Below are positions 63,001 to 64,000 of a DNA stretch of 64,000 nucleotides, in pieces. The stretch's first letter is position 1. Each line of letters begins with the position of its first letter. Below the pieces are notes generated by a model, which had not been told where the DNA came from, did no database searches, and saw nothing but the letters and a program-made list of their open reading frames with translations. The DNA comes from Balanoglossus misakiensis (lineage: Eukaryota > Hemichordata): positions 124,001 through 188,000 of the forward strand of contig CM082595.2 in the NCBI GenBank assembly GCA_040954595.2, written 5' to 3'. A program made the position numbers and the translations under genes.

Positions 63001-64000
63001 TATCTGATGACGCAACGCGACTGCTCAGAACATTAGATTGAATGCACATATTACACTTTGCTCATTAAAATCAGGGCGTTCGCACTGAAGTAGGAATTCC
63101 ATCCAAATGACATAAAAATCCAGTATATTCTTGAAAGAAAGTGGTCTCGCGAGACTCTTTGCAGTATTTCATACGCAAACCAAGATAATTGCGCTGCATC
63201 TCAAGTCTATAAATGGTCGTTCAACGGATGTGACGACATACACGCAGCAATATGCCTATTTAATGATTGGCAACGTGAATCACGTCGTATATCATGATTT
63301 GGCCGTTATCTATTTCTGATTATTATAAATTTCATCCATCCATCTATCCAGCCAGCCACAAACCCACCCGAACACCTATTCATTCATGACGAATTTATCG
63401 ACAAATATTCAACTGGCTAACTTTAGGTTTATGATTACAAATAGCTTGTCAATAAAAACTTTAGCTTGCAACTCACAGGACTTTTGTACAAAGATCACGT
63501 AGGTCTCTCGAGTTCCAATTTGCCCTGTCTATCTTCAATCGACTTAACATCGGGCGTTAATGCTGAGCTGCAGAAGACCTGTTTTGACCGCATTTCACTG
63601 TTACTATAGTATTGCATTGTACTCATCAATTACAAGTGAACGTTGGAAAATCGATTCCCACAAATCCAGTATAAAGGAACAGATTTTATTCCTCTCGGGA
63701 TTTTCCATTTTTGCAATTTCCCGTCTCCCATTCGAGTGGATTATATTGACGTAGACAGGTTCGATAAATCGACAACACATTAACGCAGTATCCGCCTCGA
63801 GGATCAAAGTCTTTACCATTTTTCATATTTTGCTCGAGGAAACTAGTTATTCTCTCTTGAAATTGGCGATAACAATTGAGTGTCTTGACATATGAATGTG
63901 AACGAGAGCAAAATTTTCTCAAATTTGAAAGATCTCTTTGTTTGAGGCCCACAAGTTCTGATATCTAATATAATAATATCCTTGTAACATTTGAGGGATT
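60091..64000. other. Presumed GPCR intron or intergenic sequence
   Basis: 3.9 kb of AT-rich DNA following the GPCR exon's splice donor. I found no exon with a TM7-like helix or other domain. Frames of 60-90 codons here are isolated and unrelated to known families. No notable repeats beyond short simple-sequence patches. Confidence 0.6.

Noticed and set aside
1-64000. CRISPR arrays, bacterial operons, prophage or viral genes
   Set aside because: None seen; repeats are simple-sequence, mucin-coding or MITE-like, and all genes have eukaryotic introns.

Overview
The window is animal nuclear DNA. Every recognisable gene is split by short GT-AG introns, the families are metazoan, and the background is AT-rich with microsatellites and short palindromic repeats. 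The gene mix (DEG/ENaC channel with LDL-receptor class A exons, SCO1, MTHFR, ABCB1-type transporter, REV1, a GPCR exon) suits a marine invertebrate. An invertebrate deuterostome such as a hemichordate or lancelet is my guess, but the sequence alone does not settle the phylum. Exons were joined by eye from splice sites and reading phase. Six of the eight gene models close completely, with matching phase at every junction.

Layout, left to right. 1-4743 (-): 5' part of a DEG/ENaC channel in which at least nine LDLa exons follow TM1; the rest lies off the left edge. 4744-6975: intergenic, with a palindromic mobile-element-like block. 6976-9261 (+): SCO1-type copper chaperone, 7 exons. 9262-12960: no convincing gene. 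12961-21789 (-): MTHFR, 10 exons. 25106-28336 (-): secreted GH31 enzyme with every residue I know to define sulfoquinovosidases, plus a C-terminal hydrophobic tail. 31766-42419 (+): full ABCB1/P-glycoprotein-type transporter, 26 coding exons. 44113-49968 (-): secreted expansin-like protein (DPBB plus CBM63-like domains) fused to a Thr/Pro-rich mucin-like repeat and an unrecognised C-terminal region. 51336-57556 (-): REV1 translesion polymerase, 14 exons, with three ubiquitin-binding-motif-like segments. 59290-60090 (+): GC-rich exon encoding TM1-TM6 of a rhodopsin-class GPCR. 60091-64000: nothing recognised.

SCO1, MTHFR and REV1 are unrelated housekeeping genes (copper delivery to cytochrome oxidase, folate/methionine cycle, DNA damage tolerance). 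The accessory interest lies at 25-50 kb. A predicted sulfoquinovosidase, which would act on a sulfolipid sugar of plants and algae, and an expansin-like protein, from a family acting on plant and microbial walls, flank a xenobiotic-exporter-type ABC gene. Both secreted proteins resemble bacterial or plant-type families, and the sulfoquinovosidase has one large, unusually GC-rich exon. A shared role in handling algal food is only an inference. Four copies of a ~90-bp terminal-inverted-repeat element (TTAACCCTTTCACC ends) sit in introns of MTHFR and the ABC gene.
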